Source: Paenibacillus phyllosphaerae (GTDB lineage: Bacteria > Bacillota > Bacilli > Paenibacillales > Paenibacillaceae). From it: a DNA stretch of 64,000 nucleotides. The translations under genes and the position numbers were made by a program. This document shows, one piece after another, positions 34,132 to 43,973 of the stretch (within the stretch, counting starts at the first letter, position 1; every line of letters begins with the position of its first letter). The notes under the pieces were generated by a model. The model was not told where the DNA came from. It searched no databases and worked only from the letters and a program-made list of their open reading frames with translations. Where the stretch lies: assembly GCF_014192105.1 (NCBI RefSeq), contig NZ_JACHXK010000001.1:124001-188000 (forward strand). The letters are read 5' to 3'.

Positions 34132-35124
34132 TTATATCGGCTGCGTAAGCCCACCAAGCACCGGATGTGGCACATACGGTTCTTCAAGCCGCATGATTTC
34201 CTCCGGCGTCAGCTTGATTAAAAGCGCCGCGGCCGCATCCTCCAGATGATGTGCCTTAGTCGCACCGACAATCGGCGCTGCAACCGGCTCCTTTTGCAGC
34301 ACCCATGCAAGAGCAATCTGTGCGCGCGGCACATCCCTCTCCGCCGCAATCTCGCCGACTCGCTCGACGACCTTACGGTCGGCTTCAGCCATGGCGCTGT
34401 AAAGCGTTTTGCCAAATTGATCCGTCTCCGAGCGAACGGTCGTCTCGTCCCAAGCACGCGTCAAGCGCCCCCTTGCAAGCGGGCTCCATGGAATAAGCGC
34501 TACGCCCTCATCTTTGCATAGCGGAATCATCTCGCGCTCTTCCTCGCGATAAAGGAGGTTCAAATAATTTTGCATCGAAACAAATCGTGTCCAGCCATGG
34601 CGTTCAGCCGTAAACTGCGCTTTCTGGAACTGCCAAGCATACATGGAAGACGCCCCGATATATCTGGCTTTTCCGGCTTTCACCACATCGTGCAGCGCCT
34701 CCATCGTTTCTTCGATTGGGGTTTGATAATCCCAACGGTGGATCTGGTATAAATCGACGTAGTCGATGCCGAGACGGCGCAGACTGTGGTCAATTTCACT
34801 CATAATTGCCTTGCGCGACAAGCCGGCACCATTTGGACCCGGCCGCATCCGTCCGTGCACCTTGGTCGCTATGACGACCTCATCTCGAGGAACAAGCTCC
34901 TTCAGCGCTTGACCGACGACTTCCTCGCTTGCTCCAGCGGAATAGATGTTCGCCGTATCAAAAAAGTTGATGCCGAGCTCAAGCGCCCTTTTAATGAAGG
35001 GACGACTTTCCTCTTTATTCAGCACCCATGAGTGCGATCCGCGCGCCGGATCGCCATAGCTCATGCAACCCAAACAGATCCGCGAAACCTCAAGGCCAGT
35101 TCGACCTAATTTGACTACGTCCAT
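34132..35124 (-). CDS. Aldo/keto reductase
   Basis: A 330-residue NADP-dependent oxidoreductase of the AKR superfamily (YajO/Tas-like). The catalytic tetrad is visible: Asp and Tyr in NFFDTANIYSAGASE, Lys in VIATKVHG and His in YQIHRWDY. The C-terminal NADP-binding stretch PVAAPIVGATKAHHLEDA is present. ATG at 35124 fits a GGTGGGG ribosome site nine bases ahead; a TTG two codons earlier is less likely. Stands alone. Substrate unknown. Confidence 0.9.
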   Translation of the reverse strand: MDVVKLGRTGLEVSRICLGCMSYGDPARGSHSWVLNKEESRPFIKRALELGINFFDTANIYSAGASEEVVGQALKELVPRDEVVIATKVHGRMRPGPNGAGLSRKAIMSEIDHSLRRLGIDYVDLYQIHRWDYQTPIEETMEALHDVVKAGKARYIGASSMYAWQFQKAQFTAERHGWTRFVSMQNYLNLLYREEEREMIPLCKDEGVALIPWSPLARGRLTRAWDETTVRSETDQFGKTLYSAMAEADRKVVERVGEIAAERDVPRAQIALAWVLQKEPVAAPIVGATKAHHLEDAAAALLIKLTPEEIMRLEEPYVPHPVLGGLTQPI

Positions 35125-35313
35125 CTCCAAACCCCACCTTCCATATTTTTACTATATTTTACCGCACGCGCAGAAGAAAGAAAAGAAATACCACTAACAA
35201 TCGTTGAAGCATAGAGTAGGCCCTAAGTCCCTTTAACATCAGCATTTAGTTGAATTGAATCATGATTATTGTTAAAGATTTCTCGGAGAACTCGTTTCCT
35301 TAGATTCTATATT

Positions 35314-35343
35314 TTGACAGGTTGAAACCCTGGTAAATATACC
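35314..35343 (+). promoter_or_regulatory. Candidate promoter of the S-layer esterase gene
   Basis: TTGACA at 35314-35319 and TATACC at 35338-35343 with an 18-bp spacer, about 95 bp upstream of the start. The rest of the 35125-35439 gap is AT-rich without other recognised signals. Confidence 0.5.
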
Positions 35344-35439
35344 ACATCATATAGTTGGGCATTTGTTAAATTGACAATTTGTCCGAATACGATGCGGTAA
35401 GCCGCGCACCGGATCGAAAAATAAGGAGGATTTTCATTG

Positions 35440-38400
35440 ATGTCAAAACGATTTGGCAGAATGCTCGCGTTCCTCTGCTGCTTGGTTATGGTGGCGTCGC
35501 TAATGCCTGCCAGCTTTGCCGCCGCCACTGACAACATCGAGTACGCAGAAGCACGTGATGGCGACCTCGGTTCTACAACTCTTACAAGCTTGCAGGCGAA
35601 TGAAACGCCGACCGCCATTTTCGGAACTCCCGAACTCGGGTCAGACGACCCGCTGTGGGCCTTGACAATGGAGCATCCCATCAACAAAAGCACTGTACCC
35701 GGCGACCCCAGACCCCATGCCACGGGCACAGCCAGAATCCTTTGGGACCACGACTACCTGTATGCACGCGTAGTTGTGGAGGACAGCAATCTATATCAGG
35801 GAGCCGGCGGAGATTACCAGTACGACAGCCTGGAGTTTTATGTCGGCAACGGATCCGGAGGCTCAAACCAATGGCGCGTCAGCGCGACGGGCGTATTTTC
35901 AGGGCAGTCCGCTCCTGGCAGAGCTGCGTGGACCCAGATCACGGATACAGGATATATCGTGGAGATGAGAATACCCAAAGGAACCTTGAACTTACAGGAA
36001 GGCAAGCTTACCTTTGAGGTTTATATCAATAACTCGACGGAAAAGGGCGGCGACCGCTATGAAGTCGTTTCCTCTTTCGGAGTTCCGGACGCGGGCTATT
36101 CCAGCGATGCTTCATTTACAGACAGCCTGCAGCTCAATTCAGCCAATGAAACGGACACAAGATTCTCAATCACCGCCACGGCGGGACCGGGCGGTACAAT
36201 AACGCCGGACCCACCCGGCGATGTTCTGAGACTTGCTAAGGGCTCAAGCAAACAATTTACGTTTACCCCCAATCACGGCAAAATTGTGGATACCGTGACG
36301 GTAGACGGCGAGGCCGTGACTCTAACTGCTGGCACTTATACCTTTCTAAATGTTGAGGCTGACCATACCATTCACGTGACATTCAAAAACGATCCGGACG
36401 CGAAGCAGCTTCCCTTTATCGTATGGAATGACAACTTCGCCCGTGGCGAGTACACGACGGCCGTCATCATTGACTTAGGCGATGGGAAGGCGGCGTTAGA
36501 CTCCGCGCTTAAACCGGGCTTGTTTACCGTCTCGGCCAGGAACACGACCCTGAACGGCGACTCGGTGACCTTTGAAGGGACGCGTAAGATCACAAGGGTA
36601 TACGCCAACGACGAACCAAAGGTACGCGGCTATCTGGGGACGGTAAGCCATTCACCGGATTATCAGGAAGGACTGGCAAACGGCCGTTACATCGTGGTTG
36701 AGTTTGAGTTTTATTCAGAGAGCGGCGGCAATTTAACGCTGGATGGCAACAGTAACTCGACAAAGCAAGTTTACAACATCGTCCAAAACGACGAGATCGC
36801 ACTGACGAACGGGAGTCCGCTTCGCAACGTGGTTTTTGAACAGGACAAAGTTGTGAATCCGATCCTTGACAAGTTTACAACACCAACGGGCGATTCGGTC
36901 AATCGCGCGCTCTACCTTCACAAGGATGGCAACGGTAATGTGGTGCAACGATTGCCGCTGTATGTCTATACCCACGGCAGGTCGCGCGGCGGCATAAACG
37001 CTGAAACAGACCCCAAAGCGGCCATGAAATCCGCCAACGGCTCGGTCGCTCTAATGAAAAAAATGGAGGAAAATCCCGAAAAATACGCCAGCCATATCCT
37101 GAATATTTCCTATAATGGCGTATCTACTCCCTCCACAGCCAATGTTAAGAAGGTTATAGACGACCTGGTTGCCAGCGGCGCAGTAGACCCTAACCGTATT
37201 TACGCGGCGGGCTTCTCTTGGGGCGGCCTATATACGAACACCTTAGTTAATGACTACCCCGGCTTCTTCGCCGCCGCCGCACCTATGGCTCCGGTAAACG
37301 GATCACCGAACGCGAGCACCAACGACGCTCACGCCAAACTGGCTTATTGGATGTTTATCAATGCGAATAACGTTGGCGTATACCAGACTAACCTCACTAA
37401 CTTCATAAACACCAATATGCCGAAAATGGTCAACGCGAGGGCTTCGCGCTTTGAGAGCAATGAGGCTCTTACGTGGCCCTACAATCAATATGATCAGCCG
37501 AGTCAGAGGCCGAATCCGGCCAACACACCTGTCCTGGCCGATTATATAGCGCACGAGGTTGAAGCTGCGGTTCTTTACAACCAGATAACGATGGGGACTT
37601 GGAGCATAGCTCCCACGGCGCAGTCCTCTAACTTGCCGGCTTGGAACAATGACTACACAGACGTCTTTGACTGGATGTTCGCGCAGAGAAAAACGGACGG
37701 TCCCGGTGCTCCGGTCGGCTTCAAGGCGACGGCGGGCGACGGACAGGTCGCATTGAGCTGGACTGCTCCGGCTGAGGACGGCGGCAGCGCGATATCGGGT
37801 TACAAAGTCTGGTACGGCAACGTGACGCTAGTCACACTGGGTGCGGCGGAGACCAAATATACCTTCACGGGCCTGACAAACGACCAAGCCTACACCTTCA
37901 AGATCGTTGCGGTAAGTGCAAAGGGCGACGGCGCGGAGAGTAGTGCAACGGCTACACCGAAGAAGACATCGACTCCCATTGTGACCTATCCTTCTGGTGG
38001 CAACAGCGGCAATACGAGCACAGAGACAAACGCTGTATTGTCGAAGTCGAACTACACAGTGAATACACCTAAGGATAAGCCCGCGATCACAGACAACAAC
38101 GGCAACATCACCCTACCCGGCGGCGGCGAGATTGCAACCAAGGGCGGGACGAAGATTAAGGTACCCGAAGGCACAACGATAGACTCGAACGATAAGGTGA
38201 CCATTCCGGCGGACAAGAGCGCCGAAGTGACGCTACCCGGCAGCCACAGCACAGTGACCATTCCGGGCAGCTCGACGATAGCGGGCGACGGTACGGTCAC
38301 CGTGGGCGGCGGTGACGCGCATGTGAACCTGCTAAGCGGAAACCAGGTGGATATCCACGGCGGCTCGAAGATACAGAGCGACGGTGCGATTGTGGTAGGA

Positions 38401-39063
38401 CCGGGCGGCGCGAGTGTCGGCTTAGACAACGGCATGTCGCTGAACATCCATGAGGGTGCGGAGCTTGTGTTCAATAACGACACCCCACTGGGCTTCTTCG
38501 TGATGTCGGGCAATCCTTACAAGGATGTCAACATGGACGACTGGTACTACAGCTACGTAAACTTCGCCTACGCATACGGTCTTTTCAACGGCACGACTTC
38601 CACGACGTTCTCACCGGGCACCGCAATGACGCGCGCGATGTTCGTGCAGGTACTGGCCAATCTTGAGAACGTAAACCGCTCCGGCTACACGAGTTCCCGC
38701 TTTAGCGACGTGACGGACGGGCAGTGGTACACGGCGGCAGTCGAGTGGGCGGCCGAAAGCGGCATAGTCAACGGTATAAACGCAGACCTGTTTGACCCCG
38801 ATTCACTGATGTCGCGCGAGCAGATGCTGGTGATCATGTACAACTACATGAAATACAAGGGCTATGAGATACCTGAAAGCCAATCTAAGTCCTTCGCGGA
38901 CGAGAGTGAGATCAGCTCATGGGCGTTGGAGGCCGTTCAAGCGCTGCAGGGCATCGGCATTGTATTAGGCAAGCCGGACAACCACTTTGCCCCCAAAGTC
39001 ACCGCAACCCGCGCCGAAGTAGCTACTATCTTTGTAAGGTTCGTCGAATATTTAGCTAAGTAA
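35440..39063 (+). CDS. S-layer-anchored multidomain esterase (CBM9-like, esterase, Fn3, 3 x SLH)
   Basis: A 1207-residue exported cell-wall protein. Signal peptide 1-27 (ending SFAAA), CBM9/DOMON-like domain at about 40-245 (ATGTARILWDHDYLYARVVV), a bacterial repeat domain at about 250-322 (TATAGPGGTITPDP), then an alpha/beta hydrolase at about 480-750 with nucleophile elbow AAGFSWGG (Ser about 592). A fibronectin type III domain at about 760-850 (VALSWTAPAEDGGSAISGY) is followed by a Gly/Thr/Val-rich repeat stretch and three SLH domains from about 1028 that bind secondary cell-wall polymer. ATG at 35440 follows AAGGAGG by ten bases. It probably deacylates polysaccharides at the cell surface. 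Substrate unknown. Confidence 0.88.
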   Translation: MSKRFGRMLAFLCCLVMVASLMPASFAAATDNIEYAEARDGDLGSTTLTSLQANETPTAIFGTPELGSDDPLWALTMEHPINKSTVPGDPRPHATGTARILWDHDYLYARVVVEDSNLYQGAGGDYQYDSLEFYVGNGSGGSNQWRVSATGVFSGQSAPGRAAWTQITDTGYIVEMRIPKGTLNLQEGKLTFEVYINNSTEKGGDRYEVVSSFGVPDAGYSSDASFTDSLQLNSANETDTRFSITATAGPGGTITPDPPGDVLRLAKGSSKQFTFTPNHGKIVDTVTVDGEAVTLTAGTYTFLNVEADHTIHVTFKNDPDAKQLPFIVWNDNFARGEYTTAVIIDLGDGKAALDSALKPGLFTVSARNTTLNGDSVTFEGTRKITRVYANDEPKVRGYLGTVSHSPDYQEGLANGRYIVVEFEFYSESGGNLTLDGNSNSTKQVYNIVQNDEIALTNGSPLRNVVFEQDKVVNPILDKFTTPTGDSVNRALYLHKDGNGNVVQRLPLYVYTHGRSRGGINAETDPKAAMKSANGSVALMKKMEENPEKYASHILNISYNGVSTPSTANVKKVIDDLVASGAVDPNRIYAAGFSWGGLYTNTLVNDYPGFFAAAAPMAPVNGSPNASTNDAHAKLAYWMFINANNVGVYQTNLTNFINTNMPKMVNARASRFESNEALTWPYNQYDQPSQRPNPANTPVLADYIAHEVEAAVLYNQITMGTWSIAPTAQSSNLPAWNNDYTDVFDWMFAQRKTDGPGAPVGFKATAGDGQVALSWTAPAEDGGSAISGYKVWYGNVTLVTLGAAETKYTFTGLTNDQAYTFKIVAVSAKGDGAESSATATPKKTSTPIVTYPSGGNSGNTSTETNAVLSKSNYTVNTPKDKPAITDNNGNITLPGGGEIATKGGTKIKVPEGTTIDSNDKVTIPADKSAEVTLPGSHSTVTIPGSSTIAGDGTVTVGGGDAHVNLLSGNQVDIHGGSKIQSDGAIVVGPGGASVGLDNGMSLNIHEGAELVFNNDTPLGFFVMSGNPYKDVNMDDWYYSYVNFAYAYGLFNGTTSTTFSPGTAMTRAMFVQVLANLENVNRSGYTSSRFSDVTDGQWYTAAVEWAAESGIVNGINADLFDPDSLMSREQMLVIMYNYMKYKGYEIPESQSKSFADESEISSWALEAVQALQGIGIVLGKPDNHFAPKVTATRAEVATIFVRFVEYLAK

Positions 39064-39083
39064 AAGCGTAAACAGAAAAATGC

Positions 39084-39128
39084 AGACCCTTCCGGCTGGA
39101 CAATATCCAACCGGAAGGGTCTCCTTCT
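39084..39128 (+). terminator. Intrinsic terminator of the S-layer esterase gene
   Basis: AGACCCTTCCGG / CCGGAAGGGTCT stem with a 15-base loop, 20 bp after the stop codon, followed by CTCCTTCTATTTT. Confidence 0.8.
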
Positions 39129-39205
39129 ATTTTACAAAGAAAATCTCCGGTCTGATGAAATAGCATGATGTAACTTAGGACTCTCGCTCGATTGCAAGAA
39201 AAAGA

Positions 39206-39240
39206 CGGCCTTTGTCCGATAGATGACCGGATCAAGGCCG
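39206..39240 (-). terminator. Intrinsic terminator of the AraC gene, beside a weak junction-core match
   Basis: CGGCCTTTGTCCG / CGGATCAAGGCCG hairpin followed on the minus strand by TCTTTTTC. About 30 bp away, GAAATAGCATGATGTAAC (39158-39175) resembles the junction core with one gap; this third core-plus-hairpin layout is much weaker than copies A and B. Confidence 0.75.
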
Positions 39241-39251
39241 CCGAAAAACTT

Positions 39252-40076
39252 TCATTCATAGTTATTTATGGACTGTTGAAAGAATTCTAGTTCTCTCCAT
39301 TGTGTGGGAGTCATATTAAAGTGTTTTTTAAAAAGCTTGGAAAATTCCATCTGATTGACATATCCGACACTATTGGCAACTTCTTTAATCGTCATACTGC
39401 TTTTTTTTAGGGATTGCGAAGCCATCTCCATTTTAAGAGAAATGATAAACTGCTGTGTGCTTATGCCGCATATGCTTTTAAAAATACGTGCCAGATGACT
39501 GCGGTCTATGTTTAAAAAATGTGCAATTTCTGAAACGGATATCCTTTTGTGAACATTGCTTCTTATGTAGTTTTTGGCATTCGAGGCATAAGTTTCTGCT
39601 GTATTCTCATCTTTCTTTAATAATTTACCCTTCGTAAACGCCGCGATAAGTGACCAAAAATGGCTCATGATGGTTTCGAAGTCCGACCAGCCTATATCTA
39701 TTAGATGTTTAAGTGCCTTCCCAACACCACTATCATCATTTATAACGTGGTTTTCGTGTGAGAAGCCCGTCACAGCCATAAGCTTTTCCGAAAAGCTGCC
39801 GTCAAACTCAATCCAGCGATAGAGCCATGGATCATTGTCATCCGCCTTATAATATGCCGTTTGTTTCGGATAAATCAGAAAAAACTGTCCTGCGTGTACG
39901 TTATAAGCTTTGTTATTAATATGCAATTCGCCTTGCCCGCTGTAAATGTAGTGGATGACATAGAAGTTGCGCACTGCAGGTCCAAAGGAATAGCTGTTTT
40001 CACACTGCTGTTCACCATATTGCATGGGATAAATATCAGATGAGATTAAAGGGCTTCGTGCATAATATAGTTTCAT
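39252..40076 (-). CDS. AraC-family transcriptional regulator
   Basis: A 274-residue one-component regulator. N-terminal cupin sugar-binding domain (LHINNKAYNVHAGQFFLIYP; WLYRWIEFDG) and C-terminal double helix-turn-helix (ISVSEIAHFLNIDRSHLARI; VANSVGYVNQMEFSKLFKK). ATG at 40076 is chosen for GGAG upstream; a frame reaching 40121 has none. It is divergent from the alpha-galactosidase gene and is the natural candidate to activate it in response to galactosides. AT-rich, with a clostridial look. Confidence 0.9.
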   Translation of the reverse strand: MKLYYARSPLISSDIYPMQYGEQQCENSYSFGPAVRNFYVIHYIYSGQGELHINNKAYNVHAGQFFLIYPKQTAYYKADDNDPWLYRWIEFDGSFSEKLMAVTGFSHENHVINDDSGVGKALKHLIDIGWSDFETIMSHFWSLIAAFTKGKLLKKDENTAETYASNAKNYIRSNVHKRISVSEIAHFLNIDRSHLARIFKSICGISTQQFIISLKMEMASQSLKKSSMTIKEVANSVGYVNQMEFSKLFKKHFNMTPTQWRELEFFQQSINNYE

Positions 40077-40199
40077 TGAAATCAGCTCCGAAAATAATAT
40101 ATCACATTTCCCCATAATCACTCGATAAAAACATATTTAACAACACAATTAATTGTCCTATCATAACAATGAAAACGCTAGTTTCAAGGAGGGTTTCTT

Positions 40200-42044
40200 A
40201 TGGACAAGTTTATGAATAAAAAGTCAATATCTACCTCCGCATCGGCGAGAACTACATCAAGGACTGCGCCGGACGAGATCACAGATCCTGACTATATGTT
40301 TCCGGCTTTCTCAAACGGCAAGGTGCTTTTAGATAAAAAGCAGGGACGGCTCCCCGCCATGGGCTGGAACAGTTGGAATGCATTTGGCAGTAAGAACAAC
40401 GAGGCACTCACAAAGGCAATGGCGGACGCAATTGTTGATTTGGGGCTTGCGGATATGGGATACAAGTATGTCGTGCTCGATGACGGCTGCTATAAGTCCG
40501 AACGCGTGAACGGATTGCTTTCAAATGAAACGATTAAATTCCCAAGCGGCTTTAAGGCATTATCCGATTACATCCACGGCAAGGGCCTAAAATTCGGTAT
40601 GTACAACGATATAGGTACCAATCTTTGTGCAGGCTCTGCGGTAGGCACTTGCGGCTTTGAAGATGTCGACACGAGGTCTTATGTAGACTGGGGGGTTGAC
40701 TTTATAAAGGTTGATAACTGCTACTACCTATGGGACAATGCAACGTTCTCAGACTCAACAAATGCAAAATATGCCTATGCCCCGAATATCAGAAGCATAA
40801 CGGTTACCGGCGAGGGACTGAATGTAACTTTAAATGCTGTTAAGGACGGTGTTATTTTAGGCCAGGGCGCATCCAAAAACAGCGGCGACGATGTCACAAA
40901 TATCGGTACATTCGACGGAACAAACGTGGGCACGACACCTGTGGGCGACCGCTGGGGCGAGCTTATGTTTACCGTGAACACACCGACTAGCGGACAATAC
41001 GCCATAACCGTAAATTACGCAAGCGGTGAGGAAGACGGCACGGGACGCTGGCTCCAGCTTGCGGTAGGAAACGCAGAGAATGAAACTCGATATTTTGATA
41101 ATATGCTCCCTCTTACCCCAAGTACAGCTGCATTCGTAGATTCGGAAGAAATAACGGTTTTCTTAAATGAAGGAGTAAATATCATACGTCTTATGAACCA
41201 CAGAAGGCAGGAAAATACCCTTAATTCCTATGCAGCTTTGCTCGAAGGCTTGAACAAGGCTGACCCTGCCCATGATATTGTACTCTCAATCTGTGAATGG
41301 GGTAAAACACAGCCTCATAACTGGGGATATAAGGTTGGAGACTCCTGGCGTATTCTCAATGATATTACCTTCCGTGTCGGCTCTGATGGCGATCCGGGCT
41401 CCGCCGAATGGAGTTCCAACCATACCGCAAGTATAACCTCGCAATATAGTAAGGCGGTTATTATGGACGAGTTTGCCGGACTTGACAAGGGGTGGAACGA
41501 TCCCGATATGCTTGTCATCGGCATGAACGGTATCACAACGAACATGAGTAAAACCCATATGACGATGTGGTGTATGATGAATGCTCCGATTATGCTTGGA
41601 TTGGATTTAAGACGGGTTGCAAAGGGTGACGAGCTATGGATGATTATTGCGAACAAAGATGTAATCGCTTTGAATCAGGACCCCCTCGGTATCCAGGCCA
41701 AAAGAATTTACTGCTCGATCGATAATGCCAATCCCGATACGGCCTATATCGCTAATAACAACCGTGTCGATATTCTGGTAAAGCCTCTTGCGAACGGAGA
41801 TATTGCCATATCCTTTATAAATCTCAGCGACTCAAGAGACACGAAGGAGCATTCCGTTGATGTGAGCCGCATTATTGATTATCTTGGGCACAAAATAATG
41901 GATGCTGAAAAATTCAAAAATGCTGAAAGCTATTGCCTAAAGGATTTATGGACAGACAAGGTTACTACGAACAATTCAAGAACCTTCTCCGTGACAGGTA
42001 TTGACGCCTATGACAATGTCACCATAAGAGTTACTCCTGTTTAA
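40200..42044 (+). CDS. GH27 alpha-galactosidase with an inserted carbohydrate-binding-like domain
   Basis: A 614-residue glycoside hydrolase. The GH27 barrel begins with LPAMGWNSWNAFG; the nucleophile Asp lies in DFIKVDNCYY (about 173), and the acid/base region is WNDPDMLVIG. Between about residues 190 and 365 the barrel is interrupted by a beta-sandwich region (ELMFTVNTPTSGQYAITVNY; LNEGVNIIRLMNH) of CBM35/CBM6 type, after which the barrel resumes at DPAHDIVLSICEWG. A C-terminal beta-domain ends the protein. There is no signal peptide; the N-terminus is Ser/Thr/Arg-rich. Release of terminal alpha-galactose is expected. GGAGG lies upstream. The next gene follows by 27 bp and is probably cotranscribed. 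Confidence 0.88.
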   Translation: MDKFMNKKSISTSASARTTSRTAPDEITDPDYMFPAFSNGKVLLDKKQGRLPAMGWNSWNAFGSKNNEALTKAMADAIVDLGLADMGYKYVVLDDGCYKSERVNGLLSNETIKFPSGFKALSDYIHGKGLKFGMYNDIGTNLCAGSAVGTCGFEDVDTRSYVDWGVDFIKVDNCYYLWDNATFSDSTNAKYAYAPNIRSITVTGEGLNVTLNAVKDGVILGQGASKNSGDDVTNIGTFDGTNVGTTPVGDRWGELMFTVNTPTSGQYAITVNYASGEEDGTGRWLQLAVGNAENETRYFDNMLPLTPSTAAFVDSEEITVFLNEGVNIIRLMNHRRQENTLNSYAALLEGLNKADPAHDIVLSICEWGKTQPHNWGYKVGDSWRILNDITFRVGSDGDPGSAEWSSNHTASITSQYSKAVIMDEFAGLDKGWNDPDMLVIGMNGITTNMSKTHMTMWCMMNAPIMLGLDLRRVAKGDELWMIIANKDVIALNQDPLGIQAKRIYCSIDNANPDTAYIANNNRVDILVKPLANGDIAISFINLSDSRDTKEHSVDVSRIIDYLGHKIMDAEKFKNAESYCLKDLWTDKVTTNNSRTFSVTGIDAYDNVTIRVTPV

Positions 42045-42071
42045 CCCGAGAACTTACCTAGGAGAATAGGA

Positions 42072-42866
42072 ATGGAAACAGCAATAAATGTTGATGCGGA
42101 GGCCAATCTTCATCCTGATGATCATGTTACGACTGAACAGTTTGTGACCATGGTCATAAGAAGCAGTAAAGGCCATATAGAGCCAACTCGCGGCTGTTGG
42201 TCATCAGGGTATATGGATTACGCGTTGTATAAGGGAATCATTGAGGATTATGATCTAACTAACATAAGCAAACCTATTGAGCGCCGTTCAGCTGCAAGAA
42301 TCGTTCATGAGGCGCTGTTAACAGAACTTGGAGAAAAAGATGAATATGAATGGTCGGCGGCAGAAAATCTTAGGGACTTATATTCCTGCCGCACATGCGT
42401 TATGCATATAGCGCAGATGTATGTGAAAGGCATAATGCCCGGTCGTGACCCTAACCTGTTCGACGCTGCGGGCAGCTTAACTCATGCGGAAGCTGCAGCA
42501 GTTGTCATAAGAATGCTTGATAGGGAGCAGCGCACTCCTCCGACTGAGGGCAGAGGATTCCAAAGTAAAAATCTGTCCCCCGATGAAGCGTGGGAGCTGA
42601 TGTTAAAGGATCCTGCTGCAATGCTTATTGATGTGCGGACGAATGAAGACTATAAAACAGGGCATATCCAGGAAAGCATCTGTATACCGTTACATGCGAT
42701 ATCAATTAATCCGTTTTCGGTATGTGTTAGAAAAGATACACCATTAATCCTTTACTGTCGAAAGGGGTATAAGAGTTCTGTAGCGGCCCAGGCGCTTATC
42801 GATGCAGGCTATAGCAGAGTCTACACGATACCAGGTATAGAGCAATATCCGTATCTTTTAATATAG
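42072..42866 (+). CDS. SLH-like repeats fused to a rhodanese domain
   Basis: A 264-residue protein without signal peptide. Residues about 15-150 contain two S-layer-homology-like repeats (VTTEQFVTMVIRSSKG; GSLTHAEAAAVVIRML). Residues about 165-264 are a rhodanese domain (AMLIDVRTNEDYKTGHIQES) with the active-site loop LYCRKGYKSS supplying the catalytic Cys. SLH repeats normally work outside the cell, so their presence without an export signal is odd. AGGAG precedes the ATG. It is linked to the alpha-galactosidase gene by 27 bp. Role unknown; sulfur transfer or a scaffold function could be imagined but is not shown. Confidence 0.7.
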   Translation: METAINVDAEANLHPDDHVTTEQFVTMVIRSSKGHIEPTRGCWSSGYMDYALYKGIIEDYDLTNISKPIERRSAARIVHEALLTELGEKDEYEWSAAENLRDLYSCRTCVMHIAQMYVKGIMPGRDPNLFDAAGSLTHAEAAAVVIRMLDREQRTPPTEGRGFQSKNLSPDEAWELMLKDPAAMLIDVRTNEDYKTGHIQESICIPLHAISINPFSVCVRKDTPLILYCRKGYKSSVAAQALIDAGYSRVYTIPGIEQYPYLLI

Positions 42867-43061
42867 GAGACTTGCTGCTTCCGTAGTCGTCGTCGGTATC
42901 GCTGTCGAGTATATAAACAAGAATAACATCCATCCTTGCGGCCCACATCTTGATGTCTGGATGCGGGCTACTACTTGTTCGTGTTCAAGTTGGAATCGAA
43001 GCACACTTGATGTTCATGCTTTCCTTGGCCTAGGATTTGCTCGGGTAGTATACAAAAAGTC

Positions 43062-43105
43062 ACCCATACGCTGAACACTTTTTTTGAAGTGTCCAGTGTA
43101 TGGGT
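43062..43105. terminator. Long imperfect hairpin in a gene-less gap
   Basis: ACCCATAC-GCTGAACACTT pairs with AAGTGTCCAGTGTATGGGT around a T run. It may end the galactosidase operon or be a relic of a transposon end. The rest of the 42867-43207 gap shows nothing recognisable. Confidence 0.5.
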
Positions 43106-43207
43106 ACCAGTTTACAATGGTCCGCGCCTTTTTCTTTTACAGGCATAAATTGCTATGACTTTCACCTGACTACTATTTGGGGAGGATATGACCGGAGTGC
43201 CTATCCC

Positions 43208-43733
43208 TCACTTCTTCGCCTTATAAAACTCATGATACAGCTTCATCAACGCCCTTTTCTCTATCCTTGAAACATAACTCCGCGAGATCCACAGTTCCTT
43301 CGCAATCTCCCGCTGCGTCCGCTCTTCCCCGCCATGCTCCAGCCCGAACCGTCCTACCACAACTTCCTTCTCTCGCTCATCCAAGATATCCAGGTTTGTA
43401 TAAATCTTGCTCTTTTCGATCTTCAGCTGCACTTTATCCACTACATCATCCGCCTCGGAACCCAATATATCAATCAGCGTTATCTCGTTCCCCTCTTTGT
43501 CCGTTCCGATCGGATCATGCAGCGATACATCCTGCTTCGTCTTCTTCAAACTCCGCAAATGCATAAGTATCTCGTTCTCGATACAAACGGGCGGCGAAGG
43601 TCGCGAGCTTCGTGCCTTTGCCCTGCTGGAAGCTCTCGATCGCTTTGATCAGACCGATGGTCCCGATACTGATCAAATCTTCCAGATCCTCCCCCGTGTT
43701 ATCGAATTTTTTGACTATGTGAACACAACCTAA
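43208..43733 (-). pseudogene. sigK: sigK 3' fragment, copy C (frameshifted)
   Basis: Encodes the C-terminal two thirds of sporulation sigma factor SigK, from [20 protein letters not shown] to the stop. An extra A near 43585 (GATACAAACGGG, against GATACAACGGG in other copies) shifts the frame. Five or so residue changes are unique to this copy (for example ELWISRS for ELGISRS). It lacks regions 1.2/2.1 and any promoter or ribosome site. The intact gene must be elsewhere. Homology starts at the stop codon on the left and ends at the HIVKKF codons on the right. Confidence 0.9.
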
Positions 43734-43750
43734 TGTAACCAATGGTTAGT
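43719..43750 (-). repeat. sigK junction repeat, copy C
   Basis: 32-bp noncoding block beginning GTGAACACAACCTAATGTAA and ending ATGGTTAGT, directly abutting the truncated sigK. Nearly identical in copies D and F. Includes the small palindrome AACCATTGGTT on the minus strand. Sequence to the right is unrelated between copies. Confidence 0.8.
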
Positions 43751-43973
43751 AAAATTGTTGGAGCTACTATTTCATCAAATGATAACAACAATCGCCAATT
43801 GATATCTGACGACTGGTTGCATTTCTTTAAAAGGGTTTTGCTCCATATGAACGGAACGGGGAAGCTATTTTAAGATACAGTCCATGATTAACTGTACTAA
43901 TGAATAAAATTCGGTAGTAAGCCCGAATGTTTCAAGTAGCTTGAACGTCATTCTTCTCCTATGGTCGTCCCCT

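Noticed and set aside
43062-43105. Inverted repeat as a transposon end
   Set aside because: Only a single palindromic hairpin with central T run is present and no matching partner end was found; a terminator is simpler.
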